A stretch of DNA of 17,531 nt, taken from an uncultured Mycoplasmatota bacterium (GTDB lineage: Bacteria > Bacillota_I > Bacilli_A > RF39 > UBA660). The DNA is taken from contig CANPBV010000023.1 in assembly GCA_947572405.1 (NCBI GenBank), positions 1 to 17,531 on the forward strand. The letters run 5' to 3'. This document shows, piece after piece, positions 15,377 to 17,531 of the stretch. Within the stretch, counting starts at the first letter, position 1, and every line of letters begins with the position of its first letter. The notes beneath the pieces were generated by a model, which searched no databases, had not been told where the DNA came from, and saw only the letters and a list, made by a program, of their open reading frames with translations. The position numbers were made by a program, and so were the translations under genes.

Positions 15377-16291
15377 TTAAACCCTTTTCATATTCCACAA
15401 AAAAATTAGGGAACTTTTCATTCTTTCTAAGAAGTAAAGGATTCGTTCCCTTGGATATTGTAATAAGCACGGCTCCTTCTTATTTTCAGAATAAGGGGAA
15501 TGGGCTACAAAATTCTGGTCATCCTGTAATAAATTTCGGATATTTTGGCCATTCGCATATACAGTTAAATCAATATTATACCAAATTCCATTGATACAAA
15601 CTTGGTTCCAAGCATGTGCCACATTTTGCCCTTCATATGGAACTGTACCTAACATAATATGACAAGGAATTTTTAAGTCCGTTAAAATTTTCCAAAAAGC
15701 CATAGAATATCCAACACAAACAGCTTCTCCTCTTCCGATAGACGCATAAAAATCTGATACAGGGGTTAACTCTAGTTCATTCAACCTGTTTATATCTATA
15801 TCCATAGAAGAATATTTAATATACGTTGCTAACTGGTGTATAGCAAAAAATGCTTTTTCTTCCTCAGTAGTACAATTTTCTTCTACTTTTTCCTTAAAAT
15901 ATTTTACTTTTTTTAGAATTTCCTGATATTGTTCTAATGAATATTCCATCTCTAAATTATTGGCAGAATGGTATGATTCTAACATATATCTAAGGCATAT
16001 CTTAAAATCAAAGTTTCGTTTTGCAAGTTCTAACAATAGATCATCCTCAAATATTCTTTCATATTCCATTACGGTTACATCTTTCCCTCTTTGATTTAAA
16101 AAATTGATAATTTCAATTAACCTTTTCTTTTCATTTTCATTTTTAGGATGATACATAATTGTAATCTTTTGACTATTTAAGGCTTTCCATAATTCGTTTA
16201 GTCTCATTAATACATAATGACTCATCGGATCTAATCTCCGCCTTCCACATAAATACTCTTTTAAGGTAGGCAATATCAAATGTAGTTTCAT
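15377..16291 (-). CDS. Transglutaminase-like cysteine protein, cytosolic
   Basis: A 304-residue protein whose C-terminal half is a transglutaminase-like (papain-fold) domain. The triad is intact: C192 in EAVCVGYS, H226 in AHAWNQV and D241 in YNIDLTVY. The N-terminal half (about 1-150) is charged, helical and unrecognised. No signal peptide or membrane segment is present, which is unusual because many bacterial members are secreted or membrane-bound. Family members act as proteases, amide hydrolases or cross-linkers; the substrate cannot be inferred. The ATG at 16291 is preferred over the GTG three codons earlier because AAAGGAGTG (16298-16306) is correctly spaced for the ATG and overlaps the GTG. 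It has its own promoter and is separated from gpsB by 141 bases. Confidence 0.8.
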   Translation of the reverse strand: MKLHLILPTLKEYLCGRRRLDPMSHYVLMRLNELWKALNSQKITIMYHPKNENEKKRLIEIINFLNQRGKDVTVMEYERIFEDDLLLELAKRNFDFKICLRYMLESYHSANNLEMEYSLEQYQEILKKVKYFKEKVEENCTTEEEKAFFAIHQLATYIKYSSMDIDINRLNELELTPVSDFYASIGRGEAVCVGYSMAFWKILTDLKIPCHIMLGTVPYEGQNVAHAWNQVCINGIWYNIDLTVYANGQNIRNLLQDDQNFVAHSPYSENKKEPCLLQYPRERILYFLERMKSSLIFLWNMKRV

Positions 16292-16297
16292 TTTTTT

Positions 16298-16306
16298 CAC
16301 TCCTTT
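16298..16306 (-). promoter_or_regulatory. Ribosome site deciding the transglutaminase-like start
   Basis: AAAGGAGTG lies six bases before the ATG at 16291 and includes the competing in-frame GTG at 16300, ruling that codon out as the main start. Confidence 0.65.
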
Positions 16307-16315
16307 TACTATTTA

Positions 16316-16344
16316 AGTATATAAAAACTTATTTTTTAAATCAA
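16316..16344 (-). promoter_or_regulatory. Promoter of the transglutaminase-like gene
   Basis: Minus-strand -35 TTGATT (16339-16344), a 17-base spacer and -10 TATACT (16316-16321). A second TATAAT at 16344-16349 overlaps the -35 and lacks a good partner. Confidence 0.55.
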
Positions 16345-16433
16345 TTATAATCTTTAAGATTTTATATAAAATTGACATTAACTTTAAAAAAATTCTTTAT
16401 TTGTTTTAATTTTTTCCAAACATCTTTCTAGTA

Positions 16434-16471
16434 ACAAAAAACTACCTATTTTATATGCGTAAAATAAGTAG
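16434..16471 (-). terminator. Intrinsic terminator of the 30-codon small gene
   Basis: A 12-bp stem with one G-T pair (16442-16453 with 16460-16471) and a 6-base loop, followed by six T residues on the minus strand. It overlaps the last codons and the stop codon of the small gene. Confidence 0.85.
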
Positions 16472-16538
16472 CTCGCTTTAAAGCGTTAATATCTTCTATC
16501 ATGGCATCGAAAATTTGTTCTATATGATGTTTTTCCAC
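16446..16538 (-). CDS. 30-residue small protein, unknown function
   Basis: A short reading frame starting with GTG at 16538: (M)EKHHIEQIFDAMIEDI followed by NALKRATYFTHIK. It is preceded by GAGGTGAT with a 4-base spacer, a near-perfect ribosome site, and by TATAAT at 16554-16559. A strong terminator spans its end. Three independent expression signals within 125 bases make it a real transcription unit; whether the peptide or the RNA is the product is open. The sequence is predicted to be a single amphipathic acidic-then-basic helix without a membrane segment. I recognise no family. It lies between the transglutaminase-like gene and the divergent recU. Confidence 0.6.
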   Translation of the reverse strand: MEKHHIEQIFDAMIEDINALKRATYFTHIK

Positions 16539-16553
16539 TTTTATCACCTCGTA

Positions 16554-16559
16554 ATTATA
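16554..16559 (-). promoter_or_regulatory. -10 element of the 30-codon small gene
   Basis: TATAAT on the minus strand, 15 bases before the GTG start. No convincing -35 is seen. The ribosome site GAGGTGAT is at 16543-16550. Confidence 0.45.
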
Positions 16560-16674
16560 CTTTATCATAAGCCCATTTTTTATTCTTTTCTTTCGACAAA
16601 ACTAGAAAAAATTTTAATCTTGATATTTTTTTTATTTATATAGAAAGGGCGTAGAAAAAAATTTGAATTTATAG

Positions 16675-16692
16675 TATAATAAAATTGGTGAT
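16675..16692 (+). promoter_or_regulatory. recU -10 element and ribosome site
   Basis: TATAAT at 16675-16680 on plus and GGTGAT at 16687-16692, four bases before GTG 16697. The expected transcript start near 16687 leaves a very short leader and argues against the upstream TTG at 16685 as the start. Confidence 0.5.
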
Positions 16693-16696
16693 TAAT

Positions 16697-17263
16697 GTGA
16701 ATTACCCAACAGGAGTAAAAAAAGATTATGAAAAAGAAGTTTATCATGGAAATCGCGGAATGGCATTGGAAGATGATATTAATGAAACAAATCAGTATTA
16801 TTTGAATAATAATATAGCTGTGATTCATAAAAAGCCAACTCCAATTTCAATCCGAAAAGTGGATTATCCATCTAGACTAGAAGCTGTTATAAAAGAAGCT
16901 TACTTTAAGGTTCCATCGACAACAGATTATAATGGAATTTACAAAGGAAAATATATTGATTTTGAAGCAAAAGAAACGAGGCATCTTTATTTTCCACTTG
17001 CAAATATACACAAACACCAAATTGAACATTTACGAAAAGTTGTAAATCATGGGGGAATTGGTTTTATCATTGTTCGCTTTTCTAAATTAGGAGAAACCTA
17101 TTATTTAAGCGTCCAAAAACTTTTCTCTTTTTTAGAAACTTCTACTAGAAAATCAATTCCAAGAGAATATTTTATGACAAAAGGTCATCTATTAAAAGAG
17201 AAATATAGTCCACGATTAGACTATTTAAATATTGTTGATAAAATTTATTTTGAAGGAGAATAA
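16697..17263 (+). CDS. recU: Holliday junction resolvase RecU
   Basis: Endonuclease that cuts Holliday junctions in Gram-positive recombination and chromosome segregation, 188 residues from GTG 16697. The N-terminus NYPTGVKK aligns with the YPNGK start of Bacillus RecU. NRGMALEDDINETNQYY, HKKPTPISI, VIKEAYFKVPSTTDYNGIY and GKYIDFEAKET carry the conserved catalytic Asp, Glu and Lys residues of the PD-(D/E)xK fold. The stalk region and the C-terminal PRLDYLNIVD motif are also present. The start is chosen from homology and the GGTGAT site. An in-frame TTG at 16685 is rejected. The downstream ORF starts two bases after the stop with its ribosome site inside recU, as in the recU-ponA pair of B. 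subtilis. Confidence 0.96.
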   Translation: MNYPTGVKKDYEKEVYHGNRGMALEDDINETNQYYLNNNIAVIHKKPTPISIRKVDYPSRLEAVIKEAYFKVPSTTDYNGIYKGKYIDFEAKETRHLYFPLANIHKHQIEHLRKVVNHGGIGFIIVRFSKLGETYYLSVQKLFSFLETSTRKSIPREYFMTKGHLLKEKYSPRLDYLNIVDKIYFEGE

Positions 17264-17265
17264 AT

Positions 17266-17496
17266 ATGGAGAAAAAGAAAATAAAACGGTTTATTATCAA
17301 AAATCAGATGAATCTGATCATTGCCATTATCAGTTTGGTTGCATTTATTGTCGGAATACTTGCAATTGGATTTTTAAAATCCTTCTTGATTGTGGGATTC
17401 ATTGATTTATGCCTTTTTGCGCCTACTATTTTAAAAGGAATAAAGAAAACAGGAAATATCAAAAAGCCTAAAAAGCAAAAAAAATGTTCCTGCTAA
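17266..17496 (+). CDS. Small membrane protein ORF, possibly the N-terminus of a penicillin-binding protein
   Basis: A 76-codon frame coupled to recU, with GAAGGAGA before its ATG. It has a basic start (MEKKKIKRFIIKNQMN), two closely spaced hydrophobic segments (about 17-34 and 37-54) and a very lysine-rich tail ending KKPKKQKKCSC. The stop follows an eight-A run at 17477-17484; both other plus frames stay open to the window end, and the +1 frame continues with Lys/Asn-rich NVPANKTSNAKKEKKP, similar in composition to the tail. RecU is commonly followed by ponA (PBP1A), so this may be the membrane N-terminus of a larger protein interrupted by an indel or slippage. Alternatively it is a complete small protein, and AAAAGGAGA near 17513-17521 serves the next gene. 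I cannot decide. Confidence 0.6.
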   Translation: MEKKKIKRFIIKNQMNLIIAIISLVAFIVGILAIGFLKSFLIVGFIDLCLFAPTILKGIKKTGNIKKPKKQKKCSC

Positions 17497-17531
17497 TAAA
17501 ACAAGCAACGCCAAAAAGGAGAAAAAACCTA

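Noticed and set aside
16474..16485. The 12-base palindrome CGCTTTAAAGCG as an operator
   Set aside because: It lies within the small gene and partly results from its codons; there is no second copy or promoter overlap.
16685..16696. TTG 16685 as the recU start
   Set aside because: It lies at or before the predicted transcript start, and GTG 16697 has both the ribosome site and the homologous N-terminus.
16580..16828. A minus-strand frame of 82 codons opposite the recU start
   Set aside because: It runs antisense through the conserved RecU N-terminus and has no ribosome site; its hydrophobic composition comes from AT-rich DNA.
1..17531. CRISPR arrays, tRNAs, insertion sequences, prophage or attachment sites
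   Set aside because: I looked for regularly spaced repeats, cloverleaf-like conserved blocks, transposase frames and terminal repeats and found none I could support.

Overview
The window is AT-rich DNA from a low-GC Gram-positive bacterium. The PolC-type replicase, type B RNase P RNA, GpsB, RecU, RNase Y and RecA all point to the Bacilli/Mollicutes-like branch of the Firmicutes. TGG encodes Trp in conserved positions and TGA is a stop, so the standard bacterial code applies and this is not a classical Mycoplasma. I cannot assign a species. An uncultured gut Bacilli lineage is a guess.

Layout: nearly everything from 55 to 16538 is on the minus strand. Reading that strand from high to low coordinates, it holds a 30-codon small gene; a cytosolic transglutaminase-like protein; gpsB, then rnpB (the RNase P RNA), then a short RodZ-like protein and pgsA; recA on its own promoter with a LexA-like operator; rny; an M29 aminopeptidase followed by a degenerate polysaccharide-deacetylase-like membrane protein; an SplB-like radical SAM protein; polC; a phosphoglucomutase/phosphomannomutase; and an orphan HipA/CtkA-like kinase. 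Three genes are on the plus strand: a small Tyr/Pro-rich protein (10200-10466), recU (16697-17263) and a coupled small membrane-protein ORF (17266-17496) that may be the start of a larger protein.

Most of the window is housekeeping: replication (polC), recombination and repair (recA, recU), RNA decay (rny), tRNA maturation (rnpB), membrane lipid synthesis (pgsA), cell division and shape (gpsB, RodZ-like) and sugar-phosphate metabolism. The rodZ-pgsA-recA-rny order resembles the ymfM-pgsA-cinA-recA-rny region of Bacillus subtilis without cinA. The gpsB-rnpB neighbourhood also occurs in B. subtilis but at another locus, so here the two blocks are joined.

Several starts are revised here from Shine-Dalgarno and promoter evidence: the kinase (933), the deacetylase-like protein (8988), RodZ-like (GTG 14522), the transglutaminase-like protein (16291) and recU (GTG 16697). 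Most intrinsic terminators overlap the stop codon of their gene. I see no CRISPR array, tRNA, insertion sequence or prophage, and no convincing new multi-gene system. The least explained items are the 30-residue small gene, the Tyr/Pro-rich protein, the deacetylase-like protein without catalytic residues, the orphan kinase, and the A8 tract that ends the last ORF.
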